DNA of 64,000 bases from Rhodomicrobium vannielii ATCC 17100 (GTDB lineage Bacteria; Pseudomonadota; Alphaproteobacteria; Rhizobiales; Rhodomicrobiaceae): the NCBI RefSeq assembly GCF_000166055.1, contig NC_014664.1, positions 893,927 to 957,926 of the forward strand, written 5' to 3'. Made by a program: the position numbers and the translations under genes. Each line of letters starts with the position of its first letter. The first letter of the stretch is position 1. A model generated the notes under the pieces. The model worked only from the letters and a program-made list of their open reading frames with translations, made no database searches and was not told the DNA's origin. Below, one piece after another: positions 36,152-45,144 of the stretch.

Positions 36152-36916
36152 TCAAACTCCGGTGGGGGCTGAAGGAGCGGCCGCAGCGCTCGCGCGCTCC
36201 CGAGCGACACGGCCTAGGAATTTCCAGTTGCCGACGATGTAGCGGCCCCTGAGGCGACGCGGTTCGCGCGCGAGACGATAGAGCCATTCGACACGGCCGG
36301 CACGCACCCAACCCGGCGCACGTGGCAGCCGTCCCGATACAAAGTCGAACAGCGCCCCCACTCCCATCAAGACCGGGGCGGATGTCGCTTCGGCGTGTCG
36401 ATCGATCCAGAGTTCCTGCAACGGGTTTCCCATCGCGACGAGCACGAGATCGGCCTGTGAGAGGCGAATGTCCGCGAGAACCCGATCCGCCGAACCGGCG
36501 TCGAAATAGCCGTGATGACAGCCCGCGATATCGTGGCGCGAGCCTGGGGGAACGAGCCTGTTGGCTGCCGCTTCGGCGACGCCGGGCGCACTGCCGAGAA
36601 AGAAAATACGCAAAGGATGGCGCGTCGTGCTCAGATAATGCGGCACGAAGTCCGTGCCGTTCAGGTTCTCCGGAAAAAATGCGCCGAATTTGATCCGGCT
36701 CGCGAGATCGACGCCGAGACCGTCGTTGAACACGAGAAACCGTGAAAGTGCGTTGCGAAAATCCTGCCGCTCGCTCGCGAGATTGAGCGTGTGCGCATTG
36801 GCGAACGCGAGCTTCAGCTGTTGGCGATCGACGAAGGCGCGGTCGATGCGAGCCACCGCTTCGTTCCGCGCGCAAACCTCGAAATCCACCCCGAGCAGGG
36901 TTCGGCTCTCGCTCAT
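36152..36916 (-). CDS. WecG/TagA/CpsF-family glycosyltransferase
   Basis: A 254-residue GT26-type transferase. LKLAFANAHTLNLASE, NDGLGVDLASRI and FPENLNGTDFVPHYL form the conserved N-terminal blocks, and ADLVLVAMGNPLQELWID with GVGALFDFVSGRLPRAPGWVRAGRVEWLYRLAREPRRL form the C-terminal ones. The family adds the second sugar to undecaprenyl-diphosphate-linked primers (ManNAcA, ManNAc or Glc). The start ATG 36916 overlaps the upstream gene by 4 bases; a frame running further upstream is spurious. It would act directly after the initiating transferase at 39766. Confidence 0.9.
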   Translation of the reverse strand: MSESRTLLGVDFEVCARNEAVARIDRAFVDRQQLKLAFANAHTLNLASERQDFRNALSRFLVFNDGLGVDLASRIKFGAFFPENLNGTDFVPHYLSTTRHPLRIFFLGSAPGVAEAAANRLVPPGSRHDIAGCHHGYFDAGSADRVLADIRLSQADLVLVAMGNPLQELWIDRHAEATSAPVLMGVGALFDFVSGRLPRAPGWVRAGRVEWLYRLAREPRRLRGRYIVGNWKFLGRVARERASAAAAPSAPTGV

Positions 36917-37758
36917 GCCAACCGCCAGAACATGGTCTTCAGCTGTTTGAGGAGCGGCCCGGCAGGTGAAGCGGCAACACGTCTTTTCAGCAAGCCGAAC
37001 GTGCCATATCGGCGAACTCCCATGATGCTGACGGGGGAGCCGAAAAGCTCCGCATCCTTGTCGTGATACAGGCGGAGCCGATCGCGCAGGGTCGTGCGGT
37101 AGAATGCGTTGTAGTCCGGATCGCAAAGCAGGATCTTGTTAGGTGTCACGGCGAAGGGCTTGAGACGGCCGCCGCTGATAAAATACTGAACCGCGCCAAC
37201 GCAGACTTCGGGCCAGACTTCGTTGAAGAAATCGTCGAGGACGACCACGCCGCCGGGGTGAAGCGTGGCCTCGGCGAGTTTCAGATCGTTCAGCGCGCAT
37301 TCCGCCGTGTGTCCCCCGTCCACGGAGAAAACGGAAATTGGGCCGGCGGCCGAAAGGATCTCTTCCGGTGCGACTTCGAGCGATGATTTCTGGATGATCG
37401 CGACCCTCGACGGGTCGCCGCCCCACCGGACGAGATTTTCGAGAAATCTTTTCCTGTCGCCGCGACCGGACCTGTCGGTGTTCAGGTGCTGGTTGCCAAA
37501 CACGTCGATCGCCACAGACAGATCTTCGCTCGCGAGGTGCAACAAGATGAACAGTCGACCATGGTGAACGCCGATTTCGGCGCAAGGGCCAAATCGTCCG
37601 CTTTCTCTTAACAGGAAGATGAGTTCCGCTATGTATCGCGCGCTGAAGGGGTCGAGCCAGCCTTCGACGCGTCTTTGGCCTACGCGCAAATAGCGGTTGA
37701 GCTGAGACGACCAATGTTGCATCCGGGTTGCATAAACCGATGCTGGCTTGACCGCCAC
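36913..37758 (-). CDS. Class I SAM-dependent methyltransferase
   Basis: A 281-residue protein with a Rossmann-like methyltransferase core. Motif I is CAEIGVHHGR near residue 65, an acidic motif AIDVFGNQHL follows, FSVDGGHTAECALNDLKLAEATL and VVLDDFF complete it. The pattern matches the Methyltransf_24 group, which modifies glycans or small molecules. The GTG start at 37758 is chosen because AAAAGG precedes it closely, but ATG 37722 is also possible. It is the first gene of a four-gene minus-strand run. An O-methylation of the repeat unit is inferred. Confidence 0.75.
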   Translation of the reverse strand: MAVKPASVYATRMQHWSSQLNRYLRVGQRRVEGWLDPFSARYIAELIFLLRESGRFGPCAEIGVHHGRLFILLHLASEDLSVAIDVFGNQHLNTDRSGRGDRKRFLENLVRWGGDPSRVAIIQKSSLEVAPEEILSAAGPISVFSVDGGHTAECALNDLKLAEATLHPGGVVVLDDFFNEVWPEVCVGAVQYFISGGRLKPFAVTPNKILLCDPDYNAFYRTTLRDRLRLYHDKDAELFGSPVSIMGVRRYGTFGLLKRRVAASPAGPLLKQLKTMFWRLA

Positions 37759-37822
37759 CTTTTGGATTGCGAATACTTAACGGTGCGGGCTGATCATTTG
37801 ACAATGGTTAACGCAGCCAAAA

Positions 37823-38086
37823 TCAGTATGCGAATATCAGAGAGCCTATGAAAAGCCAGAAGACTACACCGGCGGCCGCGCAAAGGGTCCAAGCCAGCCA
37901 CGTTGCAAGTCGGCTCGGCCTGATTTCGGCACTATCCGTGTCGAGAGGTTGATCGGTATCGACCTCGACCTGAGCCATAGAGTCGCTGCCGCGCCTTTTT
38001 AGGGCAGCCTCATCCGACGGTTCGCGTGAGAAATGCGTCGTGTTTCCAGAATGAATCATGGGCTTCGCATCCGCCAGATGCCGCAT
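37823..38086 (-). CDS. Small C-terminally anchored membrane protein
   Basis: An 87-residue protein with a charged soluble part (residues 1-60) and a single hydrophobic helix at about 65-86 (LATWLAWTLCAAAGVVFWLFIGSLIFAY). AGGAG with a 7-base spacer precedes the ATG at 38086, the best ribosome-binding site in the locus, so it is very likely translated. It faces away from the exporter gene at 38307 across a shared 220-base region. I do not recognise a family. Its place among export genes suggests a structural accessory of the secretion machinery. Confidence 0.6.
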   Translation of the reverse strand: MRHLADAKPMIHSGNTTHFSREPSDEAALKRRGSDSMAQVEVDTDQPLDTDSAEIRPSRLATWLAWTLCAAAGVVFWLFIGSLIFAY

Positions 38087-38191
38087 TTGGCGTCTCCTAG
38101 GGCCTGTCCAGCTTGAATAAAGGCTAGCAGATTTGATCAAAAAATAAAAAGAACATTTTCAATTCGCGTGATGTGGTTTCGAATTAGTGAG

Positions 38192-38220
38192 TTGACTGAG
38201 TGTCATCTGGATTGTAGCAG
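38192..38220 (+). promoter_or_regulatory. Candidate promoter for the ExoF-type gene
   Basis: TTGACT at 38192-38197 is followed after a 17-base spacer by TAGCAG at 38215-38220. The -35 match is good, the -10 is moderate. It lies about 86 bases before the chosen ATG in an AT-rich divergent gap. Confidence 0.35.
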
Positions 38221-38306
38221 TAAAAGCGATATGCGCTCGTTAACCTTGCACAGGACTTGCTCCCGTGCGGTTGATCTACGACAAATTTTATTCAAGGAAA
38301 CGTAGA

Positions 38307-39602
38307 ATGTATCGGAAAGGGGCATTATTATTCACCGCTCTTTTTGCCCTGTGCTGCCAAAAGCTGGCTGTATTAGCAGCGGATGCGGCGAGGCCCCTCG
38401 GTGACGCCTCAATTCAGGCATCGAGAGCAGGTCCGCGCGATGAGCTGGGTATCGGCGACAAGCTGAAGGTCAGCTTTTTTGGCAATATCGACCTCTCCGG
38501 TGAAGTGAATATCCAGTCGGACGGCACCATTACCTTGCCGGTGCTCGGCACTTTTCAATCTGCCGGAAAAACCGTTGGCGAGCTGACGAAAAGCATCTCC
38601 GAACGCTTTTCGCAGGATCCCACCAAAGCTGCCGACAACGTAGTCGTGAGCGTTATCGAATGGCGCCCCGTCTTCGTCACCGGCGACGTAACCACATCCG
38701 GTTCCTATCCCTATACACCCGGCATGACCGTGCTCCACGCAATTTCGGTGGCTGGGGGCTTCTTCAGGCTGGGGAATTCCGATCCTGCAACCTTCGTCAA
38801 TGTCGCGCAGAATACATCGCGGATGCGCGAGATACAGGAGCAGACGAAGTACCAGATTGTGCGCCGCGCGTCGCTTCTCGCCGAAAAGGCAGGCGAAACG
38901 TCGATCAAGCCGCCGCTGGATTCTGGCATGGTTGACGAACGGACCGCTCGAAAGCTTGTCGAGGACGAGACGCGAAGCCTGAGCCTGCGGCGTAAGGCGC
39001 TACGGGACGAAATCGAGATGCGCCAGCGCCAGGTCACCCTGACGCGTCAGGAAATCAACGATCACACAACACAGTTGAAGCGCTTCGACGAAGAATTGAG
39101 GTCAAAGAAAGCACATCTCGCGGAGTTGAACGGTCTTCTGTCCAAGGGCGTGGCCAAGCGCCCAGACATACTGAGCGTGGACAGCTATATCGCCACGCTC
39201 GAAAGCAATCGGCGTGAGCTATTCGCCTCGATCTCGCGCGCTCAGCGGGATCTCGCCCAACTCGAACAGGTGCTCACGGACTTGCCATTGCGCCGGCAGA
39301 TCCAGATTGAAGAGGAACTCACCGCTCTCGATGAGAGAATCCAGTCGAACAAGGCGCTTTACGAAGCGGCACGGCAGATCGTCGAGCAGTTCAGAGGGCC
39401 GGAGAACGAGTATCGCACGATATCGGCGGAGGCGCCGAAGCGCTCGCTTCAGATCATGCGCAAAACCGAAGGCGGACAGATTTTCATCGCGGCCGATTAT
39501 GAAACGAGCGTGAGGCCGGGCGATGTGGTCGTCGTCGGAGGGCAGGTGAAGCAAGCCGCCGAGTTACTAGCCTCGTGGCGTCCGACCGATCCGGTTCGTT
39601 AA
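38307..39602 (+). CDS. ExoF-type polysaccharide export protein
   Basis: A 431-residue periplasmic/outer-membrane export protein. Residues 1-25 are a signal peptide (GALLFTALFALCCQKLAVLAADA). The polysaccharide-export domain spans about 45-120 (LGIGDKLKVSFFGNIDLSGEVNIQSDGTITLPVLG), and an SLBB-like part follows near 122-160 (FVTGDVTTSGSYPYTPGMTVLHAISVAGG). A long coiled coil fills about 215-370, as in ExoF of rhizobia and unlike compact Wza. AAGGA precedes the ATG at 38307; a GTG at 38265 is less likely. It forms the outlet for the glycan with the Wzz-type protein at 25204. Confidence 0.87.
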   Translation: MYRKGALLFTALFALCCQKLAVLAADAARPLGDASIQASRAGPRDELGIGDKLKVSFFGNIDLSGEVNIQSDGTITLPVLGTFQSAGKTVGELTKSISERFSQDPTKAADNVVVSVIEWRPVFVTGDVTTSGSYPYTPGMTVLHAISVAGGFFRLGNSDPATFVNVAQNTSRMREIQEQTKYQIVRRASLLAEKAGETSIKPPLDSGMVDERTARKLVEDETRSLSLRRKALRDEIEMRQRQVTLTRQEINDHTTQLKRFDEELRSKKAHLAELNGLLSKGVAKRPDILSVDSYIATLESNRRELFASISRAQRDLAQLEQVLTDLPLRRQIQIEEELTALDERIQSNKALYEAARQIVEQFRGPENEYRTISAEAPKRSLQIMRKTEGGQIFIAADYETSVRPGDVVVVGGQVKQAAELLASWRPTDPVR

Positions 39603-39765
39603 GCTTCGAACCAATATATTTCCGACAATAACAGCAATTTTAAATATTAATAATACTTTCAATTCTCAGTTACTGCCCTGCTTAAGAAGATCGCTTTTAT
39701 GAATCCTTGTGCTAAAACATATTTGTAAAGCTAACGATTGATTAATAAAGGCGGCAATAAGAGGT

Positions 39766-41232
39766 ATGCGCAGCAAAGTGGTCGATGTTTCGGAAATCGT
39801 CGTCTCTGGCGGGCATGACCAAGCTATCACGCCGAGGATGTTCGAAGACATCGCAATGGTTGTCGATGTTGCCCTTGTGGTAGCGTCCGCCGTTTTAATA
39901 AAATATCTTTATATTTCAATATATCTCGATGCGGAAGCTTCTTCCTCCTACGCGAGTTGCATATTGATCGTCACCGTTTCTCTTCTCGCGGGGCTTCGGC
40001 GACAGAACTATTACGAGGACATCCTGAAGCCGGGCGTTTGGCGCGGCTATTTCAGCCTGTTTCTGATCGTCGCCTTCGCTTTCGGGCTCTCGCTTTTCGT
40101 GCTTTTCGCGATCAAGGCAAGCGAGCAGTTCTCGCGTGGATGGTTCACGAGCTGGTTGCTCGTCACGTATGCGATTCTGCTCGTTACGCGCGTCGGCTGG
40201 CGTACGGCATACGCCCGCCTGCTGAAAAACGGCTACCTCAGAACCGCCGTTATCGTGATCGGTTCAGGCGAACCCCTTCAGAATACGGTTGCGAGGCTAA
40301 GAGACGAAGAGCGCCGAGGCCCCGTCAGCATAGCGGCCGTCTATGCGCTCGACCCGAATGAGGCGCGCGAGTCCGAAAGTCAGATCGACCGCAATTCGCA
40401 TCTCGATGGCTGTCTCCAGCAAATCGTCATGCAATGCCAGACCAACTCGGTCAGCGACGTTATCGTGGCCCTCCCCGCATCCGAAAAGGACACGCTGTGC
40501 CGGGCTGTCGCGCACCTGCGACTGCTGCCTGTGAACGTGAACATCGTGCCCGACTTCGGTGAACTCGACCTGTCATCCGGAACGGTGCGCAGCTACGGGC
40601 ACTTCGGTGCCATTGGGGTGCAGCGTATCCCGATTTCGGAATGGGGCGTCTTCGTCAAGAAGATAGAGGATATCGTCATCGCGACGATCGCGCTTTTCGT
40701 TTTCGCGCCTGCGATGTGTCTCATTGCCATCGCGATCAAACTGGACTCGCCCGGCCCCGTTTTTTTTCGTCAGCGTCGCCACGGCTTCAACAACAAGATC
40801 ATCCACGTGCTGAAATTCCGCACGATGACGGTGCTGGAGGATGGGCAGCAGGTCGTGCAGGCCTCGAAATCCGACAGTCGGGTGACCCGCGTCGGGCGCA
40901 TCCTTCGCCGCACGAGCCTCGACGAGCTACCGCAGTTCCTGAATGTGCTCAAGGGCGACATGTCCGTCGTGGGGCCGAGGCCGCATGCGTTGGCCCACAA
41001 CGATTATTATTCCCGTCTTCTTGAGAACTACGCCAGGCGTCATCGCGTGAAGCCCGGCATCACCGGTTGGGCCCAGATCAATGGCTTCCGCGGCGAAGTG
41101 CTGGAGGCGTCACAGATGGAACAGCGCGTCAAGCTCGATCTCGAATACATCGAGAACTGGGCGATCTGGCTGGACATCAAGATCGTTCTTATGACGCCGA
41201 TCTACGGCTTCATATCCCGCAAGGCCTATTGA
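39766..41232 (+). CDS. Undecaprenyl-phosphate sugar phosphotransferase (WbaP/ExoY type)
   Basis: A 488-residue initiating transferase. Four hydrophobic segments lie in the first 150 residues, followed by a CoA-binding-like/Rossmann linker ([12 protein letters not shown]) and the catalytic C-terminal domain from about 295 on: [73 protein letters not shown] and [16 protein letters not shown]. It transfers a sugar-1-phosphate, commonly Glc or Gal, from UDP-sugar to undecaprenyl phosphate and starts each repeat unit at the inner membrane. AGAGGT precedes the start. A GT2 gene follows 25 bases later. Confidence 0.92.
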   Translation: MRSKVVDVSEIVVSGGHDQAITPRMFEDIAMVVDVALVVASAVLIKYLYISIYLDAEASSSYASCILIVTVSLLAGLRRQNYYEDILKPGVWRGYFSLFLIVAFAFGLSLFVLFAIKASEQFSRGWFTSWLLVTYAILLVTRVGWRTAYARLLKNGYLRTAVIVIGSGEPLQNTVARLRDEERRGPVSIAAVYALDPNEARESESQIDRNSHLDGCLQQIVMQCQTNSVSDVIVALPASEKDTLCRAVAHLRLLPVNVNIVPDFGELDLSSGTVRSYGHFGAIGVQRIPISEWGVFVKKIEDIVIATIALFVFAPAMCLIAIAIKLDSPGPVFFRQRRHGFNNKIIHVLKFRTMTVLEDGQQVVQASKSDSRVTRVGRILRRTSLDELPQFLNVLKGDMSVVGPRPHALAHNDYYSRLLENYARRHRVKPGITGWAQINGFRGEVLEASQMEQRVKLDLEYIENWAIWLDIKIVLMTPIYGFISRKAY

Positions 41233-41257
41233 TCTTGCAGAGTTTCGGAGGTTTGTA

Positions 41258-42205
41258 ATGCGTTCCTTGCCGAAAATCTCGATCGGTGTTCCTGTCTATA
41301 ATGGGCTGCCCTATGTCGGCGAGCTCATGGACAGCCTGTTGTCCCAGACGTTCGGCGACTTCGATATCGTGATCTCGGACAACGCGTCAAATGACGGCAC
41401 GGAGGAGTTGCTTCGCGCCTATGCCACCGCCGACGCGCGCGTAAAATACTTCCGTAACGAGACGAATATCGGGCTGATCCCGAATTACAACCGGGTCTTC
41501 GAACTCGCGACCGCGCCCTACTTCAAATGGTCCGCAGCCGACGATCTCTACGAGCCCGAGTATCTCGCAGCGTGTTTTCCCGCGATCCGGGACGACGCGT
41601 CGGTCGCTGTCAGCCACAGCGAAACCGCTCTCGTCGATGGAGACGGGCGCGCTCTTCCCTATGATAGTGGCCTTCACGCCTGCGTCGATACGCAGAACGG
41701 CAGAACCTGGTTGCTCGATCGCGACGACTGCGCCTGTTCGGGAAGCCGGACGCGGCGCTTCCGTGACGTGCTCGCCAAGCAGATCATGTGCGCGCCGATC
41801 TACGGGTTGATGCGGCGGGAAACGCTGCTGAAGACAGTCCTGCATCAGAGCTTTTTCGGTTCCGACAAGCTACTTCTCGCCGAACTCGCGCTCCATGGGC
41901 GCTATTCCATCGCTCCCGGAAAACTCTTCAAGAAGCGCATGCATGCGGAAATGACGAGCGTGATGGGCAAGACATCGGTGCAATCGCGGATCGATCCGGC
42001 GATCCGCTTCAAGTCCGCCCAACTCGTGAAGCTCGGCCACTACATCGCGATGCTGCGGAAAACGGATCTGGGCGCGGCCGAAAAGAGCCTGTGCTTCGCG
42101 TATCTCGCCGTTCATTCCGCGTCATCAATGATCCCCGAGACGTTCCGCTACCGTCCCGAACTCATGTTTGGCCGCATCCCGTTCGTACGCGCCGCTCGCG
42201 CATAG
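41258..42205 (+). CDS. GT2 family glycosyltransferase
   Basis: A 315-residue GT-A transferase of family 2. SIGVPVYNGLPYVGELMDSLLSQTFGDFDIVISDNASNDGT is the classic opening, and the acidic metal-binding element is WSAADDLYEPEYL. A short Cys-containing stretch (DRDDCACSGSR) is unusual. It lies 25 bases after the initiating transferase gene, with GGAGG in between, and is the last plus-strand gene before a strong hairpin. It adds an unspecified sugar to the repeat in the cytoplasm. Confidence 0.9.
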   Translation: MRSLPKISIGVPVYNGLPYVGELMDSLLSQTFGDFDIVISDNASNDGTEELLRAYATADARVKYFRNETNIGLIPNYNRVFELATAPYFKWSAADDLYEPEYLAACFPAIRDDASVAVSHSETALVDGDGRALPYDSGLHACVDTQNGRTWLLDRDDCACSGSRTRRFRDVLAKQIMCAPIYGLMRRETLLKTVLHQSFFGSDKLLLAELALHGRYSIAPGKLFKKRMHAEMTSVMGKTSVQSRIDPAIRFKSAQLVKLGHYIAMLRKTDLGAAEKSLCFAYLAVHSASSMIPETFRYRPELMFGRIPFVRAARA

Positions 42206-42222
42206 ACTTCGAGCACCGTTAC

Positions 42223-42257
42223 AGCGTCGTGCCATAATTCAGATGCGGCACGACGCT
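42223..42257. terminator. Bidirectional hairpin between convergent genes
   Basis: AGCGTCGTGCC (42223-42233) pairs perfectly with GGCACGACGCT (42247-42257), 11 bp around a 13-base loop, between the convergent GT2 and PIG-L genes. No strong T-run flanks it, so it may depend on Rho or act as a transcript 3'-end stabiliser. Confidence 0.65.
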
Positions 42258-42265
42258 TCAATCGA

Positions 42266-42922
42266 TCAGGCGATGGCGAGGATGGATTTCCGAGCGGTGA
42301 AGCCTTCCGCGAAGCTTTCCGCAGCGCGACACTCCATACCACGCAGGCGCGCAAGGCCCCGGAAGGTTGCGGCGTCGAACCAGTCCTTCGAGCGCTGAGA
42401 ACCGAAATGACGGTCAAGAAGCTCGATCTTGCGCTCGACCGTCGCGGCCGGAAGCGGCACAAACATATTGAGCGGCCGCATATCCCCGTCCCACTTCGGG
42501 ATCTCGTATTCGAGGATGGTGTGATCGCGAAAGCTGTTCCAGGTGAGTTGCGATACTTCGCGATGATCCTGATGCGCATCCTCGCGGGCATGGGTGAAAA
42601 TGATGTCCGGCGAGACGCGCCGTTTCAATCCCTCGAACCAGTCTTTCACCTCGGCGCAATAACTGAAATAGCCGTCGCGAAAAGCATGCACCTCGATCGT
42701 CGTCTTCTTCGCGCCGGCTAGAAAGTCCGCCGCCGACGCTTTTGCCTCACGGGCGCGCTCACCGTTCGCAGCCAGAACCGCCCAGTGCACATGAAGCTCC
42801 GCGCCGGTCGCGATCCAGTGGAGAAGGGTGCCGCCCGCGCCGATCTCGATGTCGTCGGAATGCGCACCGAGGCAGAGGATGTGAAGCGGCCGACCTCGAA
42901 GCGCAAGCTCAAGCTCAAGCAC
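42266..42922 (-). CDS. PIG-L family deacetylase
   Basis: A 218-residue LmbE/PIG-L zinc deacetylase. The first metal motif AHSDDIEIGAGG (residues 20-31) holds His21 and Asp23/24, and the second, HAREDAHQDHREV, gives the second His. The family removes N-acetyl groups from sugars or sugar nucleotides. A GTG start at 42922, with GAGG upstream, overlaps the cytidylyltransferase stop by 8 bases; longer frames upstream are out of family. Its place next to sugar-nucleotide genes suggests deacetylation of an amino sugar precursor or glycan. Confidence 0.87.
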   Translation of the reverse strand: MLELELALRGRPLHILCLGAHSDDIEIGAGGTLLHWIATGAELHVHWAVLAANGERAREAKASAADFLAGAKKTTIEVHAFRDGYFSYCAEVKDWFEGLKRRVSPDIIFTHAREDAHQDHREVSQLTWNSFRDHTILEYEIPKWDGDMRPLNMFVPLPAATVERKIELLDRHFGSQRSKDWFDAATFRGLARLRGMECRAAESFAEGFTARKSILAIA

Positions 42923-43739
42923 GCGAGACCTCGGAGAGCGATTGCGACAGCTTGCCGGGGCCCTTGCGTTCCACGCACCACGGCATCTGCCCCTTTTCGA
43001 CCATGTCCTCCAGCGTCTGCCGGTCGCGCAGCGTGTCCATCGAGCGCCAGAAGCCCTCATATCGGTACGCCATCAACTGTCCATCGTCGATGAGCCGCTG
43101 GAACGGCTCAAGCACCAGTTCCTCTCCCGGCTGCATGTAGTCGAAGATCTTGGGCGTCATGATGAAATATCCGCCGTTGATCCACATTTCGGACCTGTTC
43201 GACGAACGAAACTCGCGCACGTTTCCCGCGCCGTCCATGTCAACGAGGTGGTAGGTGAGGGGAGGGCGCGTCGCGAGGAAGCAGGCGACCTTGCCGCTCC
43301 GCCTGAACTTGTCGATCATATCGTCGAGATCGACGTCGCAAAGGCCGTCGCTGTAATTGGCGAGAAACATATCCTCGTGGACGAGATGAGGCCGCACCTC
43401 CGTGAGGCGTTCGCCGATATTCCGCCAGATGCCCGTGTCGATCAACGACACGGACCAGTCGGCGGGCATCGCAGTGAGAAACTCTACCTTCTCGCCATGA
43501 TTGGACACGACGCAGTCTGCAAAGAGCTGCGGTTTGTAATTCAGGAAAAATTCCTTGATGATGTTGGCCTTGTATCCGAGGCACAGGATGAAATCCCTGT
43601 GCCCGAAGTTGCTGTAATACCGCATGATGTGCATCATGATGGGCTGAGAGCCGACCGGAATCATCGGTTTCGGCACTTTTTCCGAATATTCGCGGATACG
43701 CGTTCCGAGGCCGCCACAGAACAGAACGACTTTCATCAC
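42915..43739 (-). CDS. rfbF: Glucose-1-phosphate cytidylyltransferase
   Basis: A 274-residue nucleotidyltransferase with GGLGTRIREYSEKVPKPMIPVG at its N-terminus and the RfbF-type continuation MMHIMRYYSNFGHRDFILCLGYK, and WINGGYFIMTPKIFDY further on. The reaction is CTP + glucose-1-phosphate to CDP-glucose + PPi, the entry to CDP-dideoxy and branched sugars. No CDP-glucose 4,6-dehydratase is adjacent; the SDR at 31450 may substitute. Two adjacent Met codons; the second (43736) would touch the upstream stop. It overlaps both neighbours by a few bases, so it is translationally coupled. Confidence 0.9.
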   Translation of the reverse strand: MMKVVLFCGGLGTRIREYSEKVPKPMIPVGSQPIMMHIMRYYSNFGHRDFILCLGYKANIIKEFFLNYKPQLFADCVVSNHGEKVEFLTAMPADWSVSLIDTGIWRNIGERLTEVRPHLVHEDMFLANYSDGLCDVDLDDMIDKFRRSGKVACFLATRPPLTYHLVDMDGAGNVREFRSSNRSEMWINGGYFIMTPKIFDYMQPGEELVLEPFQRLIDDGQLMAYRYEGFWRSMDTLRDRQTLEDMVEKGQMPWCVERKGPGKLSQSLSEVSRA

Positions 43740-45004
43740 CGCACCTTTTTCGGATCGACGATTTGCGCGCTCGGAATGGGCACGATGAACTTTCCGCCCC
43801 AGTCGGCGATGTGGCTCATCTGGTGCATGATTTCAGTCTTGAGGTTCCAGGGGAGGATGAAGAGATAGTCGGGCTTCACGGCGTCGATCTTCTCGACGGG
43901 GAAGATCGGAATGCGCATGCCGGGGGTGTAGCGGCCGTGCTTGTAAGGATTGCGGTCGACGGTGAAGTCGAGGAAGTCGGGGCCTATGCCGCAGTAGTTG
44001 AGGAGCGTGTTGCCCTTGCCCGGCGCCCCGTAACCGCAGATGCGGCCACCCGCGTCCTTGATGTCGCTCAGGCAGCGGAGGATGCCACGCTTCGTCTTCT
44101 GCACTTTATCGCCGAACCCCGTGTAGAATCCGAGCTCCGAAAAGCCGGCAGCATTCTCGCGGGCCTGAAGTGCCGCCACCGCTTCCGTTGCCGTGCGCCG
44201 CGACCCTTCACGAGCGAAGTGAACGCGGAGCGAACCTCCGTGCGTCGGCAGTTCCTCGACATCCACGACCTTGAGACCGTGCCGCCGGGCGAGGATCTGG
44301 ATCGCCGTGAACGAAAAATAGGAGAAATGCTCGTGGTAGATCGTGTCGAACTGGTTTTCATCGATCAGGCGTTCGAGGTGCGGAAATTCCAGTGTCGCCA
44401 CACCCTCCGGCTTTAACACGATAGCGATCCCGGCCACGAAGTCGTTAAGGTCCGGCACCTGAGCAAGGACGTTGTTGCCGACGACTAGATCGGCCGACTT
44501 GCCTTCCGCGACGAGCTTACGCGCGAGCGCCACCCCGAAAAACTCGGTGATCGTCGGGATGCCCTTGTCGATGGCGACCTTGGCCACGTTGATCGCGGGC
44601 TCGATCCCAAGGCACGGGATATCGAGCGGCGGGAAGTGTTGCAGCAAGTAACCGTCGTTGCTGGCCAATTCGATGACGAGGCTATCCCGCCCAAGGGAAA
44701 GTCGTTTGGCGATATCTTCGCAATAAGCTTTCGCGTGCGCTACCCATGACGATGAATATGACGAGAAATATGCATACTCACGAAAAATATCGTCGGGCGT
44801 TACATATTCCCGAAGCTGCACGAGAAAACACTCGCCACAGACAAGGGCATGAAGCGGATAATATGGCTCCATGGCGTCGACGCCGTCTTCGGCGACAAAG
44901 CTTTCGCAGAGTGGAGACATTCCGAGGTTTACGAAAGTCTCCGTGACAGGCGCTCCGCACAATCGGCAACGGAATACCTGGTATGACTCTGGACTTGATT
45001 CCAT
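43736..45004 (-). CDS. Sugar C-methyltransferase, zinc-finger type
   Basis: A 422-residue SAM enzyme of the TylC3/NovU-like C-methyltransferase group that acts on 4-keto nucleotide sugars. A zinc-ribbon N-terminus has Cys13, Cys16, Cys56 and Cys59. The SAM motif is VIELASNDGYLLQHF near 110, the EYHEHFSYFS-like YHEHFSYFSF block lies in the middle, and a C-terminal Rossmann-like part ends ICGYGAPGKGNTLLNY and LFILPWNLK. C-methylation at C3 of a 4-keto-6-deoxy sugar is known for the family. It heads the minus-strand run C-methyltransferase-rfbF-PIG-L and is divergent from the rfbC-type gene. Confidence 0.88.
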   Translation of the reverse strand: MESSPESYQVFRCRLCGAPVTETFVNLGMSPLCESFVAEDGVDAMEPYYPLHALVCGECFLVQLREYVTPDDIFREYAYFSSYSSSWVAHAKAYCEDIAKRLSLGRDSLVIELASNDGYLLQHFPPLDIPCLGIEPAINVAKVAIDKGIPTITEFFGVALARKLVAEGKSADLVVGNNVLAQVPDLNDFVAGIAIVLKPEGVATLEFPHLERLIDENQFDTIYHEHFSYFSFTAIQILARRHGLKVVDVEELPTHGGSLRVHFAREGSRRTATEAVAALQARENAAGFSELGFYTGFGDKVQKTKRGILRCLSDIKDAGGRICGYGAPGKGNTLLNYCGIGPDFLDFTVDRNPYKHGRYTPGMRIPIFPVEKIDAVKPDYLFILPWNLKTEIMHQMSHIADWGGKFIVPIPSAQIVDPKKVR

Positions 45005-45144
45005 GATACGCTTAGCTGTCCTTCATCGATCAAATTTTAATTATCGGTCTAACGCGATTAAAATAACAAAATCAGCGGCAACGTGACCGTTCTCTTGCGC
45101 TCATGGTAAACTTGACCATAGCTCGTCTTATCCGGGATCGCAGA

